From contig NZ_JNXE01000006.1 of the NCBI RefSeq assembly GCF_000716605.1, positions 248,001 through 312,000 on the forward strand: a stretch of 64,000 nucleotides of DNA. Reading direction: 5' to 3'. Shown here one piece after another: positions 7,332 to 17,021 of this stretch (its first letter is position 1; every line of letters starts with the position of its first letter). A program made the translations under genes and the position numbers. The notes below the pieces were generated by a model. The model made no database searches. It was not told the DNA's origin and saw nothing but the letters and a program-made list of their open reading frames with translations. The DNA comes from Streptomyces sp. NRRL F-525. Its GTDB lineage: Bacteria; Actinomycetota; Actinomycetes; Streptomycetales; Streptomycetaceae.

Positions 7332-8668
7332 GCTGCTGTCCCTTCGACCTCGGCGCGGGAGCGCGTGACGGTGTCGACCGCCGTGCGGATCAGATGGCGC
7401 GTGAGCTTCTCCATCGCCCGGACGGAGACGGTGTTCATGCCCCGCGCGAAGTCGATGTCGAACAGCGAGTCCGTGACCTTCGGCATGCCGACCCGCACGG
7501 TCGGGATGCCGCGTCCGCGCAGGATGTTGGCGTCGGTGGCACCGCTGTTGCCCCGGATCACCTCGTGTTCGCGCCCCTCGGACGCGGCCCAACTGGCCGT
7601 CGCGCTACGGCAGATCCAGCTGTCGGGGTCGGTGCGGGTACCGGGGATGGACAGGACCATGTCGGCGGAGACGTCGATGCCCGGGTTCTTCTCGCAGAGG
7701 GTGTCGATCGCTGCGAGGAACTCCCGCTTGGCCTGCATCGGGGTCGTCTCCGGAGCGATACGCAGGTCCACCATGAGGGTGCAGGACGCCGGTGTCACCG
7801 CCGCCATCCGGGGCCAACCGCCCTGTATCGAGGAGACGATGCCCTGCGGCGCGACCGTGCCGCTCGTGTGCCGGTCGGCGTACTCGACGAACCACTCCTC
7901 CAGGTGCCGGGCGACCTCGCCGGCGCGGGCGACGGCGTTGTCGTAGGGGAGGCGGTGGCGGGAGCCGACGTAGGTGTGCGTGCCGTGGACCGTGACCTCG
8001 AACCAGACCAGGCCGACCTCGTCCCAGGAGACCGTCCAGCCGGGCTTGGCGATGAGGGCGTAGTCGGTCCGGACGCCCTGTTCCAGGAGGAACGAACAGC
8101 CCGCGCCCTGGCCGGTGTTGAGGCGGGTGGAGCCGGGGCGGGCGTTGGTGGGCATGCCGCCCGCGCCGAACGCCGCGACCAGGTCGCCGGTGAGGGGGAC
8201 GCCGGCCAGGGCGATCGCCTCGGCGGCCATCATCACGCAGGCCGCGTGGCCCTTCGGGTTGGAGGCGCCGAGGCCGACGACGAGGTCGTCGTGGACCGTG
8301 GCCCGCGGACGCATGTCGTCCCGCAACTCCGGCCCGATCCACGGGAGATCCTCGCTCTCCTCGCCCACCGTCAGGGTGTCGATGGGCGCGTAGAGCATGA
8401 GGTCGGGGCCGGTGCCGTCGCCGGAGAGCCGGGCCCAGGCGTTGGCCTGCCGGGCGTCCAGCGGCTGGACCTGGCCACGGCAGCTGGCGGCCGTGAGGGT
8501 CGCGGCGATGTGCTCGGCGAGGGGGCGCTCGTCGCCGGTGGGGCTCGGGATGTCGACGAGCCCGGTGATCAGCTCACGCAGCCGGTCGCCGGTGACCTGC
8601 CGCCAGGCGTCCTCGACCCAGCCGCGTCGTTTGGCGTCGAGACCGGCCAACTCGTCTGCGGGGCTCAT
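7328..8668 (-). CDS. M20-fold protein lacking the canonical metal ligands
   Basis: Protein of 446 residues with the overall order of M20/M28 amidohydrolases (ArgE/DapE/CPG2 type): RLRELITGLVDIPSPTGDE at the start, a dimerisation lid in the middle, and GNSGATDANILRGRGIPTV near the end. The metal-site motifs are altered. GHxDTV is APIDTL, the bridging Asp motif GASDMKG is GASNPKG, the EE motif region reads FGAGGMPTN, the later Glu site reads IAKPGW, and I find no final His in VGMPKVTDSLFDIDFARG. The reading frame is intact and coupled to both neighbours by 4-base overlaps, so it is not a decayed gene. It may be a pseudoenzyme or carry out a different hydrolysis; 5-nitroanthranilate aminohydrolase shows that M20 members can act on aromatic amines. 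Confidence 0.8.
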   Translation of the reverse strand: MSPADELAGLDAKRRGWVEDAWRQVTGDRLRELITGLVDIPSPTGDERPLAEHIAATLTAASCRGQVQPLDARQANAWARLSGDGTGPDLMLYAPIDTLTVGEESEDLPWIGPELRDDMRPRATVHDDLVVGLGASNPKGHAACVMMAAEAIALAGVPLTGDLVAAFGAGGMPTNARPGSTRLNTGQGAGCSFLLEQGVRTDYALIAKPGWTVSWDEVGLVWFEVTVHGTHTYVGSRHRLPYDNAVARAGEVARHLEEWFVEYADRHTSGTVAPQGIVSSIQGGWPRMAAVTPASCTLMVDLRIAPETTPMQAKREFLAAIDTLCEKNPGIDVSADMVLSIPGTRTDPDSWICRSATASWAASEGREHEVIRGNSGATDANILRGRGIPTVRVGMPKVTDSLFDIDFARGMNTVSVRAMEKLTRHLIRTAVDTVTRSRAEVEGTAA

Positions 8669-8787
8669 TGGTTGATCCTGTGGACCTGGGTCATGGTCGT
8701 GCGCTCGAAGCGCTTCTTGGCGAGCGGGAGCCCGAGGGCGATACCGGCTCCGATCAGCAGAGTGAGCAGGGTGCGGCCCATGGTCAT
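8665..8787 (-). CDS. 40-residue single-span membrane peptide
   Basis: A very short gene wedged between the Rieske oxygenase and the M20-fold gene. Its ATG at 8787 overlaps the oxygenase stop (ATGA) and its TGA overlaps the next ATG at 8668. The product begins MTMGRTLLTLLIGAGIALGL, a clear single hydrophobic segment (residues about 6-21), followed by a basic stretch PLAKKRFERT, predicting an N-out, C-in topology by the positive-inside rule. No family is recognised. Overlaps on both sides and the coherent membrane peptide argue that it is translated. It might tether or stabilise the oxygenase complex at the membrane or assist the transporter; both are speculation. Confidence 0.6.
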   Translation of the reverse strand: MTMGRTLLTLLIGAGIALGLPLAKKRFERTTMTQVHRINQ

Positions 8788-10004
8788 GCCTTCTTCTCGT
8801 CGGAAACGGCGCCGGTGTCGGTACCGGCGAGCTTCTTGCCGTACTCCTCCTCGCTGAGGTTCCGCCAGGCGGTCAGCGAGATGTCGGGGCGGTAGAGCTT
8901 CTCCGGGGGCGCGTCGGTGATGTCGACCATCCAAGCGTCCTGGCCGGAGAACTGGCCGTGGAACAACCACCGGATCGCACCGAGGTACTTGGCGTAGAAA
9001 CGCAGGGTGTCCCAGCCCTCGGTGAAGTTGACCATCACGCCGACATAGCGGTGGTTGTCCTCGTCGACGGGGACGTAGAACTCGTAGTGGATGAAGTTCG
9101 GGTACGCGATGCGCAGCACGCCGGGCATCGACAGGGACGCGAAGCCGGGGAACTCCTGGGCCTCGATCGTCGGGTTGACCTTGTCCGGCTTGCCCGTGTT
9201 GCCGATGTTGAAGGTCTCCTTCGGCGGCCGGGTCTTCCACCAGCGTTTGTTGGTCCAGCGGCCGACGCCGGGGAAGTCCGCCTCCCAGTAGACCTCGTCC
9301 TGGACGCGGTAGATCCAGCGGCCCTTGGGGACGACGCGGGTGATGTTCCAGGTCGGCATCGGCTTGAACAGGCGCCAAAGTGCCGTGCGGTGCAGGTACT
9401 TGGCGTGTCCCTCGTCGAAGCCGTTCTCGCAGGCGAAGCGCCAGTTGCCGCTGCGCGGGTCGATCCGGCCGCCCATCACGAAGGCGTTCTCGACGAGTTC
9501 CTCGGGCAACTGCGAGTCGATGGAGTGCGGTTCCTCGTCGGCGAGCGGGATGTACACCCACACCATGCCGAGGCGCTCCTCGACCGGGTATGTCCGCACC
9601 GAGACCTTGCCGGTGAGGCGGCAGCCGGGGCCGTCGGTGATGACCGCGGCGAGCTTGCCGGTGGGCAGGTCGAAGGTCCAGCCGTGGTACGGGCAGCTGA
9701 TCGTGCCCGGGAACTGCTGGTCGCCCTCGGAGAGCGGGACGCCGCGGTGCGGGCAGCGGTTGTGCAGCGCGTAGGCTGTGCCGCCGTCGCGGATCAGCGT
9801 GATCTTCTCGCCGCAGATCGTGAACGGGAGCGGATCGGCCGTGATCTGGCTGGACCACGTGACCGGGTACCAGTAGCCGCGGAAGCCCGCGCCCGCCGCG
9901 TCGTAGTGCGGCCACGACTTCCAGTCCTGGCGGCCGGGCTCACCCGTTGGTCTGCGGCGGCTCCGGACCGGTGGCTGGGTGTCGGGAGAGTCGTCGACCG
10001 TCAT
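8784..10004 (-). CDS. Rieske non-heme iron oxygenase, catalytic subunit (CarAa/phthalate-type)
   Basis: Oxygenase alpha subunit of 406 residues. The Rieske [2Fe-2S] ligands are seen as NRCPHRGVPL and ISCPYHGWTF (C-x-H...C-x2-H, residues about 80-105). The mononuclear iron triad is in ENGFDEGHAKYLHR, matching D-x2-H-x4-H. The N-terminal text GFRGYWYPVTWSSQI resembles one-component alpha subunits of the carbazole 1,9a-dioxygenase/phthalate group that need no beta subunit, and none is encoded here. ATG 10004 has GGAGG nine bases upstream; longer readings run into the promoter region. It is the first gene of the leftward array. Its electrons probably come from the ferredoxin/reductase pair at 2322-3658. 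The substrate is unknown. Confidence 0.92.
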   Translation of the reverse strand: MTVDDSPDTQPPVRSRRRPTGEPGRQDWKSWPHYDAAGAGFRGYWYPVTWSSQITADPLPFTICGEKITLIRDGGTAYALHNRCPHRGVPLSEGDQQFPGTISCPYHGWTFDLPTGKLAAVITDGPGCRLTGKVSVRTYPVEERLGMVWVYIPLADEEPHSIDSQLPEELVENAFVMGGRIDPRSGNWRFACENGFDEGHAKYLHRTALWRLFKPMPTWNITRVVPKGRWIYRVQDEVYWEADFPGVGRWTNKRWWKTRPPKETFNIGNTGKPDKVNPTIEAQEFPGFASLSMPGVLRIAYPNFIHYEFYVPVDEDNHRYVGVMVNFTEGWDTLRFYAKYLGAIRWLFHGQFSGQDAWMVDITDAPPEKLYRPDISLTAWRNLSEEEYGKKLAGTDTGAVSDEKKA

Positions 10005-10115
10005 CGTGCGCGTCCTCCTGCTGCCGGGATGCCTGTCCGGCGAGCATGCGACGGACCGCCGGATCCGCCCAAGGGACCCGTCCCGCTGAGCAGACCGTAC
10101 CCAGGGGTGGCGGCG

Positions 10116-10150
10116 GAAGTGTGACACTTTCGGCACTTCTGTCACACTTC
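10116..10150. promoter_or_regulatory. Perfect 11-bp inverted repeat in the divergent promoter region
   Basis: GAAGTGTGACA at 10116-10126 and its exact reverse complement TGTCACACTTC at 10140-10150, separated by 13 bases. The spacer itself contains related ACTTTC/GCACTTC half-motifs. It is the only such structure in the 309-base gap between the Rieske operon (start 10004) and the substrate-binding protein gene (start 10314). Best inference: operator for the IclR regulator encoded at 4633-5454, placed to control both directions. Confidence 0.7.
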
Positions 10151-10313
10151 TGCGCGGACAGGGTCGGGGACCAGGGCTCACCTGCGCGTCCCGGTCAGCG
10201 GACCCTCGTCGATGCGCGGGCGACACCCCACGTTCTACGGTGCGCCAGATCCCGTGCCGCCCCCCCACCGACCAGCCGAAGCCGGCGGTCTCCCATCGAC
10301 CTCTGAGGTACTC

Positions 10314-11317
10314 ATGGAGACACGGTCCACGACACGCCACCCCCTCGCAGGCCCCACCGTCCTCGCCGTCGCACTCCTCACGCTCACCGCGTGCGGCGCG
10401 GGCACCACCGACTCGGCCGCGGGCTCCGGCTCCGGCAAGAACGCCGCGGGCCCCACCATCCGCATCGGCGTCGGCATCGACGCCTCGTACGCGCCCTTCT
10501 TCCTCGCCGACGCGAAAGGCCTCTGGGCCAAGCACGGAGTGAACGTCCAGCTGGTCCAGTTCGGGCAGGGCAGCGAGGGCGTCAACAACCTCGTCGTCGG
10601 CCAGGTCCAGATGTCCGGCAACTCCGACACCACCACGATCAGCATGCTGCCCCAAGACCCGGACCTGCGCTCCCTGTTGGTCTACGAGCAGTCCGGCAAG
10701 TACCTCAAGGTCGTCCTCGGCCCAAAGGTCAAGTCCCCTTCGCAGATACGGAAGATGGCCGTGGCGCCCGGGCTGTCCGAGCTCGCGGCCACCCGGTTCC
10801 TGGAGTCGAAGAACATCGACCCGAAGTCGGTCAAGTTCGTCACCGCGGACCCGCCCGAGATACCGGCCCTGATGCAGAAGGGCGACGTCGACGCGTACGT
10901 CCTGTGGGAACCCTGGCCCACCAAGGGCGTCGCGCAGGGCGGGCACATCCTGGAGAACACCGGTGCGTACGGCCTGAGTTACTCCCAGTGGCTGCTCACC
11001 AGCGCGGCCTGGCTCAAGGCCAACCCGGACACCGCCACCAAGGTCGCCGAGACCCTTCAGGAGGCGGCCCGGCTCACCGAGAGCGACCCGAAGGCCGCTG
11101 CCGAGGCGACCGAGAAGGCCGTGAAGGTCCCGGCCGCCCAGACCCTGACCGCCATCAAGGAAATCGACTTCGGGACCCGCGACTTCACCGACACGGACCT
11201 CAAGGGATACGCGGACACGGCCAAGTTCTTCGTCGACACCGGCAAGGTCAAGGCCCAGCCGGACGTCACGACGGCCGTCCAACGCGGTTGGTTCACCCAG
11301 CACTTGAAGGGAACGTC

Positions 11318-11321
<4 letters not shown>
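10314..11321 (+). CDS. NitT/TauT-type ABC transporter substrate-binding lipoprotein
   Basis: Extracellular solute-binding lipoprotein of 335 residues. The signal peptide ends in the lipobox LTACGAG (Cys near residue 25). The mature part has NMT1/SsuA-like features: GVGIDASYAPFFLADAKGLW, then GVNNLVVGQVQMSGNSDTTT, and DAYVLWEPWPTKGVAQGG. Start ATG 10314 with GAGG upstream (TGAGGTACTC). The ATPase gene overlaps its stop in ATGA. This family imports sulfonates, nitrate, thiamine precursors or aromatic acids (OphFGH-type phthalate uptake). Location divergent from the Rieske operon suggests uptake of the island's aromatic substrate. Confidence 0.9.
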
Positions 11322-12159
<838 letters not shown>

Positions 12160-12163
<4 letters not shown>

Positions 12164-12981
12164 CCGTCGCGACGGCCACCGCCCCCGGAAGCGCGGAGAC
12201 CAGGAAACACCCGGCCCGGGCGACCGCGGGCCGCCTGCGCGCACTCGGCATGTACACCCTGTCCGTCCTCGTCGGCCTCGCCGTCTGGCAACTGCTGGCG
12301 ATGGCCTACGGCTCCTCGCTGGTCGCCTCCCCGAGCGAAACCCTCAGCGCGGCACGGCAGTTGGCGTCGGACGGCACGCTCACCAACTCGATCATCGCCT
12401 CCAGCCGCCGCATCCTGATCGGCTGGGGACTCGGCGTCCTCGTCGGCGCACCGGTGGGCCTGCTCGTCGGACAGGTCCCGGTCGTACGCCAACTCCTCGA
12501 GCCCTACATCGAGTTCTTCCGCTTCATCCCGCCGGTCGCCTTCGTGACCCTGGCGGTGGTGTGGCTCGGCATCGGTGAGTCGTCGAAGGTCGTCCTGATC
12601 TTCTACACGGCCGTCTTCATCGTCACGGTCAACACCAGCGCCGGTGTCATGGCGGTGAGCGAGTCCAAGCTGCGCGCGGCCCGGAACCTGGGCGCCAACC
12701 GCCGCCAGATCCTCCAGAGCATCGTGCTGCCCTCGACCGTGCCGCACATCGTCACCGGCGCCCGCCTCGCCATGGGCAACAGCTTCCTGACCATCGTCTC
12801 CGCCGAGATCGTCGCCTCCCAGGTCGGACTCGGCTCGCTGATCTGGACCTCCCGCAACTACGGCCGGATCGACTGGGTCTTCGTCGGGATCATCACCCTG
12901 GGAATCCTCGGGTTCGTCTTCGACCGCGTCCTGCGGATCGTCGCGTCCCGCGTTCTGCGTCGATACGGAGTGAAGTTGTGA
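12160..12981 (+). CDS. NitT/TauT-type ABC transporter permease
   Basis: Membrane subunit of 273 residues with about six predicted spans, starting MYTLSVLVGLAVWQLLAMAYG after a cytoplasmic N-terminus of about 30 residues. The EAA loop that docks to the ATPase is AARNLGANRRQILQSIVLPS, followed by the family pattern PHIVTGARLAMGNSFLTIVSAEIV. Matches SsuC/TauC. Overlaps the ATPase gene upstream (ATGA) and the dehydrogenase downstream (GTGA), so transporter and dehydrogenase form one coupled operon. Substrate not determinable; aromatic acid or sulfonate by context. Confidence 0.94.
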
Positions 12982-13931
12982 CGACCGCCAAGTCCCGCGC
13001 TCTGGTCCTGGAGAGCTTCGGCGCACTGCCCCGCCTGGTGGAGCGCCCGGTGCCGGAGCCCCGCCCCGGCCACACCCTCGTACGGATGCGGGCGGCCCAG
13101 GTCGGTCACCTCGATCTGAACGTCGTGGACGGCAAGTTCGGTATCCTCCCCGACCTGCCGGCCGTACCGGGCACCACGGGATGCGGGGTCGTCCTCGCCT
13201 CGGACACCCACCCCGAGGGCACCCTGGTCCGGCTCGGCGGCAAGGCCCTCGGCCTGCGCCGCGACGGCTGCTGGGCGGAGCACGCCCTGGTGCCGGACGC
13301 CGCCGTGGAGGCCGTAGAGGAGGGCACGGACCCTGCGCTGGCGTGCAGTTGGTTCTCGCCGGTGGGTACGGCGTGGGCGGCGGTGCACGCCGTCGCGCAA
13401 GTCCAGCCGGGGGAGCGGGTGTTGGTGACCGGCGCGGCGGGCGCGGTCGGAGCGATGACGGTGCAGGTCGCCGCGCGGGCCGGGGCCGAGGTGATCGGGG
13501 TCGTCGGACGCCCGGCCAAGCTCGCCCACGTCCCGGCCCCCGCGAAGTCCGTCCTGGCCTCCGACCTGTCCGCCGAATCCGTGGGCGGCCCGGTCGACGT
13601 GGTCGTCGACACGGTAGGCGGCCCGGTCCTGCGCGACGCGCTCCCGCTAGTCCGCCCGCGCGGCCGGGTCGCGCTTGTCGGCTACACCGCCGGACGCGAA
13701 CTCACCGTAGACCTCGCGGACTTCTTGCTCGCTGACGTGTCCCTGCTGCCGGTGAACCTGATGACGCGGGGCAAGGAGGTCGCGGCCGATGCGGAGGGGC
13801 TGTTGGCGGAACTGCGGTCCGGGGAGCTGACGTTGGAGATCGAGAGGCATGGCATCGACGCGTTCGCCGAGGCTGCAGAGCGGCTGCGAAGCGGGGAGGC
13901 GGTGGGGAAGGTGGTGCTGGAACTGGTGTGA
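12978..13931 (+). CDS. Zinc-independent MDR alcohol dehydrogenase / quinone oxidoreductase
   Basis: Medium-chain dehydrogenase/reductase of 317 residues, QOR-like. The GroES-like N-domain contains RMRAAQVGHLDLNVVDG and PAVPGTTGCGVV; the Rossmann motif for NADPH is VLVTGAAGAVGAMTVQVAARAGAEVIGV near residue 150; the C-terminus RLRSGEAVGKVVLEL is typical. The zinc-binding Cys cluster of zinc ADHs is absent, so it is more likely a quinone or enone reductase. GTG start at 12978 overlaps the permease stop. Placed last in the uptake operon; reduction of an unsaturated intermediate is a reasonable guess. Confidence 0.85.
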   Translation: MTTAKSRALVLESFGALPRLVERPVPEPRPGHTLVRMRAAQVGHLDLNVVDGKFGILPDLPAVPGTTGCGVVLASDTHPEGTLVRLGGKALGLRRDGCWAEHALVPDAAVEAVEEGTDPALACSWFSPVGTAWAAVHAVAQVQPGERVLVTGAAGAVGAMTVQVAARAGAEVIGVVGRPAKLAHVPAPAKSVLASDLSAESVGGPVDVVVDTVGGPVLRDALPLVRPRGRVALVGYTAGRELTVDLADFLLADVSLLPVNLMTRGKEVAADAEGLLAELRSGELTLEIERHGIDAFAEAAERLRSGEAVGKVVLELV

Positions 13932-13982
13932 CATGCCGGACGAACGCCGACGAGGACGCCGCCCGCCCGGACCCCGCCCCCG

Positions 13983-14645
13983 CTACTCGCCATGCGGGCG
14001 CAGCTGATGTTCGTACGCGAAGATCACGACCTGCACCCGGTCGCGGAGCCGCAGTTTGGTGAGGATGCGGGTGATGTGGGTCTTGACGGTGGCCTCGGTG
14101 AGGAAGAGGTGCTCCGCGATCTCGGCGTTCGACAGGCCGGCGGCGATGAGGTGGAACACGTCTTTCTCGCGGGGTGTCAGCCGGGCGAAGAGCGCGCCGG
14201 CGTCGTCCGCGTGGGGCCACGGGGCGATCTGGGCGAAGCGGTCGACGAGACCTCGGGTGATGCGCGGGGTGAGGACGGCGTCGCCGGAGGCCACGGACCG
14301 GATCGCCGCCCGCAGCACGGTCGGGACGACGTCCTTGAGGAGGAATCCGCAGGCTCCCGCGCGGAGGCCTTCGAAGGCGTATTCGTCGAGGTCGAAGGTG
14401 GTGAGGATCAGAACGCGTGAGGCTGTCGAGGCGGTGATGCGCCGGGTTGCCTCGATGCCGTCCATGACCGGCATGCGTACGTCCATGAGCACCACGTCCG
14501 GCAGCGTGCGCCGCGCGAGGTCGACCGCCTCCTGACCGTCGGCGGCTTCGCCGAGGACGGTGATGTCCGGCATCGTGTCGAGGAGGCTGCGGAAGGCCAT
14601 GCGGACGAGTGCCTGGTCGTCGGCGAGGAGGACCGAGATCGTCAT
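13983..14645 (-). CDS. NarL/LuxR-type response regulator
   Basis: Two-component response regulator of 220 residues. Receiver domain: acidic pair in LLADDQALVRMAF, phosphoacceptor Asp in VVLMDVRMPVMDG (near residue 54), and conserved Thr in VLILTTFDLDEYA. A LuxR-type HTH follows: LTPREKDVFHLIAAGLSNAEIAEHLF...TVKTHITRIL. Start ATG 14645 overlaps the kinase stop (ATGA), so the pair is co-translated. It faces the dehydrogenase gene tail to tail across 51 bases. Target genes are unknown; the divergent membrane-protein gene at 15929 is the nearest candidate. Confidence 0.95.
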   Translation of the reverse strand: MTISVLLADDQALVRMAFRSLLDTMPDITVLGEAADGQEAVDLARRTLPDVVLMDVRMPVMDGIEATRRITASTASRVLILTTFDLDEYAFEGLRAGACGFLLKDVVPTVLRAAIRSVASGDAVLTPRITRGLVDRFAQIAPWPHADDAGALFARLTPREKDVFHLIAAGLSNAEIAEHLFLTEATVKTHITRILTKLRLRDRVQVVIFAYEHQLRPHGE

Positions 14646-15847
14646 CGCGGTTCTCCCAGCTTCAGTTCGCCCGACACGACCCATCCGGACGGGGTGGGCC
14701 CCGCCCGGAGATCACCGTCGAACATCGCGACCCGTTCTCGTATCCCGGTCAGCCCGTTGCCGGCCCTGCCTTCCGCCCCGGCGTCGGTCCCGGGGGACGT
14801 CTTGCCGTCATCGGTGACGCTGAAGCCGACCAGGTCACCGTCGCGGAGCAGGACGACATCCACCCGGGATGCGTCCCGGGCGTGCTTGACGACGTTCGTG
14901 AGTGACTCCTGGAGGATCCGGTAGAGCGTCGTCTGCGCCTCCGCGCTCAGGGTCGTGCAGTCGCCGGTCTCGGTCAGCCGGACGTCCAGGCCGGTGCCGC
15001 GGGTCTCGTCCACCAGGGCCTCGAGCGAGCCGAGGTCGGGCTGCGGGGCACGATCGCCACCGTCCTCGGCCCGCAGGACGCCGAGCAGCCGACGCATTCC
15101 CGCGAGGGACTGCCGACCGGTCGACGCGGCCAGGAGCATCTTCCCCCGGGCGCCCTCCGGATCGGTCGCTGTGGTCGCCGCCGCTGCCTCGGAGAGGGCT
15201 ACGACGACCACCAGACCGTGGGCGACGATGTCGTGCATTTCCCGCGCGATCCGGGTGCGTTCGGCCGCCGCGGCGAGCTGCGCCTGCTGGGCGCGTTCCT
15301 GTTCCAGCCGCTGCGCACGGTCCTCGATGGAGGCGAGGTAGCGGTGCTGGGCGCGCACGGTGGTGCCGAGGAAGAACGCGGCCGCGGCCAGTCCGCTGAG
15401 GATGACGAAGGCGTCGTTGACGCTCGCGGCCGGAGCGAACCGTACGGCCACCAGGACGACGCCGAACTCGACGGCCGTCGCGGCGCCGAGCGAGTGCCGC
15501 AGGCCGCGGTGGGCGGCGACGGTGTAGAGCGCGACGAGCACCGCGAACTCGGAGAACGAGACCGTGCCGAGCGCCCAGGTCGCCATCGCCACGGCCCAGC
15601 AGAACCAGAACACGGCGACCGGAGCCCGGCGGCGCAGCAGGAGGGGACAGATCACCGCGGCCGCCAGCACCCAGTCCAGCACCCCGGACCGGTTGTAGAG
15701 CAACTCGTGCGACGCGGCGACGGCGCACAGGACGGGCGGCCCGAGGAGCAGGACGAGGGACAGGGACGGGCGGTCCCGGGACGGTCGGTGCGCCGGTCGG
15801 AGGTGCTTCACCCCGCCGACAGTACGGAAGGGCGGTCCCGGCGGCAT
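14642..15847 (-). CDS. Membrane sensor histidine kinase (HisKA_3 / NarX-like)
   Basis: Sensor kinase of about 401 residues. The first half holds roughly five or six membrane segments with very short loops, so it probably senses a membrane or intramembrane signal. A coiled linker (RAQRLEQERAQQAQLAAAAE) leads to the HisKA_3 motif RIAREMHDIVAHGLVVVV with the phosphorylated His, then a HATPase domain (SLTNVVKHARDAS; GNGLTGIRERVAMF). Start is uncertain: ATG 15847 has a weak ribosome site and GTG 15811 (VKHLRPAHR) is also possible. Coupled to the response regulator downstream and divergent from the COG4705-like gene. Confidence 0.92.
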   Translation of the reverse strand: MPPGPPFRTVGGVKHLRPAHRPSRDRPSLSLVLLLGPPVLCAVAASHELLYNRSGVLDWVLAAAVICPLLLRRRAPVAVFWFCWAVAMATWALGTVSFSEFAVLVALYTVAAHRGLRHSLGAATAVEFGVVLVAVRFAPAASVNDAFVILSGLAAAAFFLGTTVRAQHRYLASIEDRAQRLEQERAQQAQLAAAAERTRIAREMHDIVAHGLVVVVALSEAAAATTATDPEGARGKMLLAASTGRQSLAGMRRLLGVLRAEDGGDRAPQPDLGSLEALVDETRGTGLDVRLTETGDCTTLSAEAQTTLYRILQESLTNVVKHARDASRVDVVLLRDGDLVGFSVTDDGKTSPGTDAGAEGRAGNGLTGIRERVAMFDGDLRAGPTPSGWVVSGELKLGEPR

Positions 15848-15928
15848 CAATCGAAGGTCTTACATCCGCCGGAAAGTGGCCACCATTGTCGGATGTGCCG
15901 CTCCCGGGGCTGCTTTTAGCGTCGCGGC

Positions 15929-16744
15929 ATGAGAACTCGACCAGCGACCATGGCCATGAAAGTGCCGGAGATCACCCTCATCTTCTGGATCGCGAAACTG
16001 TGCACCACCGGATTCGGCGAGTCCTTCTCGGACTACGTCTTCTTCAACGACTACATCGGGCAGCACGCGGCCATGCTCATGGGGCTGGGCCTGCTCCTCG
16101 TATGCCTGGCCGCGCAGATCGGCACCACGAAATACATCCCGTGGGTCTACTGGCTCGCGGTGACCGCGGTGAGCATATTCGGAACGATGTCGGCGGACTT
16201 CCTGAACAAGGACCTGGGGATGCCGCTCTACGCTTCCACGCTGATGCTGGTGGCCGTCCAGATCGGCGTCTTCGCCGCCTGGTACGCGACACAGCGCACC
16301 CTGGACGTGCACAGCATCGACAACCGTCTGCGGGAGCTGTTCTACTGGCTGACCGTCCTGTGCACCTTCGCGCTGGGAACGGCCGCGGGTGATTTCGCGG
16401 CCGTGACCCTGGGACTCGGTACTTTGGCCTCGTCCTTCGTCTTCCTCGGAATCATCCTGATCCCGGCAGCCGGCTATCGCTGGTTCCGTCTCAACGAAGT
16501 CCTGGCATTCTGGTTCGCCTACACCATCACCCGTCCCCTGGGCGCCTCCGTCGCGGACTGGCTTTCCGTACCCGCCCCTTATGGGGACGGACTGCAATTG
16601 GGTACGGGACCGATCAGCCTGGTCCTCGGGATTCTCCTCGCTGGAGTCATCACGGTGATCGCATCACGACACCGCCGGTCCGATCCCCCGAAAGCGGCAC
16701 CCTCGAACAGCGTGGAAGGCGTTCAGGAAACGTTCAGGAATTGA
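15929..16744 (+). CDS. Multi-pass membrane protein, COG4705-like, function unknown
   Basis: Integral membrane protein of 271 residues with about eight hydrophobic segments arranged as an internal repeat. Recurrent motifs at equivalent positions are TGFGESFSDYVFF, SIFGTMSADFL, LGTAAGDFAAV and ITRPLGASVADW, each placing an acidic residue (often Asp) in a Gly-rich membrane context. This fourfold pattern marks the COG4705 family found in many bacteria, whose function is not established; a transporter is plausible. It is divergent from a two-component system, which is the most likely regulator (inference). The 277-base gap downstream to 17022 has no gene that I can support. Confidence 0.8.
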   Translation: MRTRPATMAMKVPEITLIFWIAKLCTTGFGESFSDYVFFNDYIGQHAAMLMGLGLLLVCLAAQIGTTKYIPWVYWLAVTAVSIFGTMSADFLNKDLGMPLYASTLMLVAVQIGVFAAWYATQRTLDVHSIDNRLRELFYWLTVLCTFALGTAAGDFAAVTLGLGTLASSFVFLGIILIPAAGYRWFRLNEVLAFWFAYTITRPLGASVADWLSVPAPYGDGLQLGTGPISLVLGILLAGVITVIASRHRRSDPPKAAPSNSVEGVQETFRN

Positions 16745-17021
16745 CCGACCGGACCGCGGACCGCAGGGCCTCGACTGCCCGACCGGCGCTGCGGCCGTCC
16801 GGCCCAGGACGGTGAATTCCGGTCCCGGGTAAATGAGTTGGGCGCTGGCGGTGCTGTGGACGCAGCCGGTGCGGGACCGCGCGTGGGCACACGCGCTGGC
16901 CACGGTCGGCCTTCCGCCGAGGCGCAGGACTGGACGGCATACGGCACCTCCCGGGGCTCGGATCCGCCGTCACCGGCCGTCCATTGTGACTGTGCCCCCT
17001 CTACCGGGGAAGGGTTTCACC

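Noticed and set aside
10005..11303. N-terminal extension of the Rieske oxygenase to 839 residues
   Set aside because: The extension runs through the divergent promoter and antisense to the substrate-binding protein; ATG 10004 has a good ribosome site and the family length.
13932..13982. Terminator between the dehydrogenase and response-regulator genes
   Set aside because: The 51-base gap is GC-rich but I find no stem longer than four base pairs.
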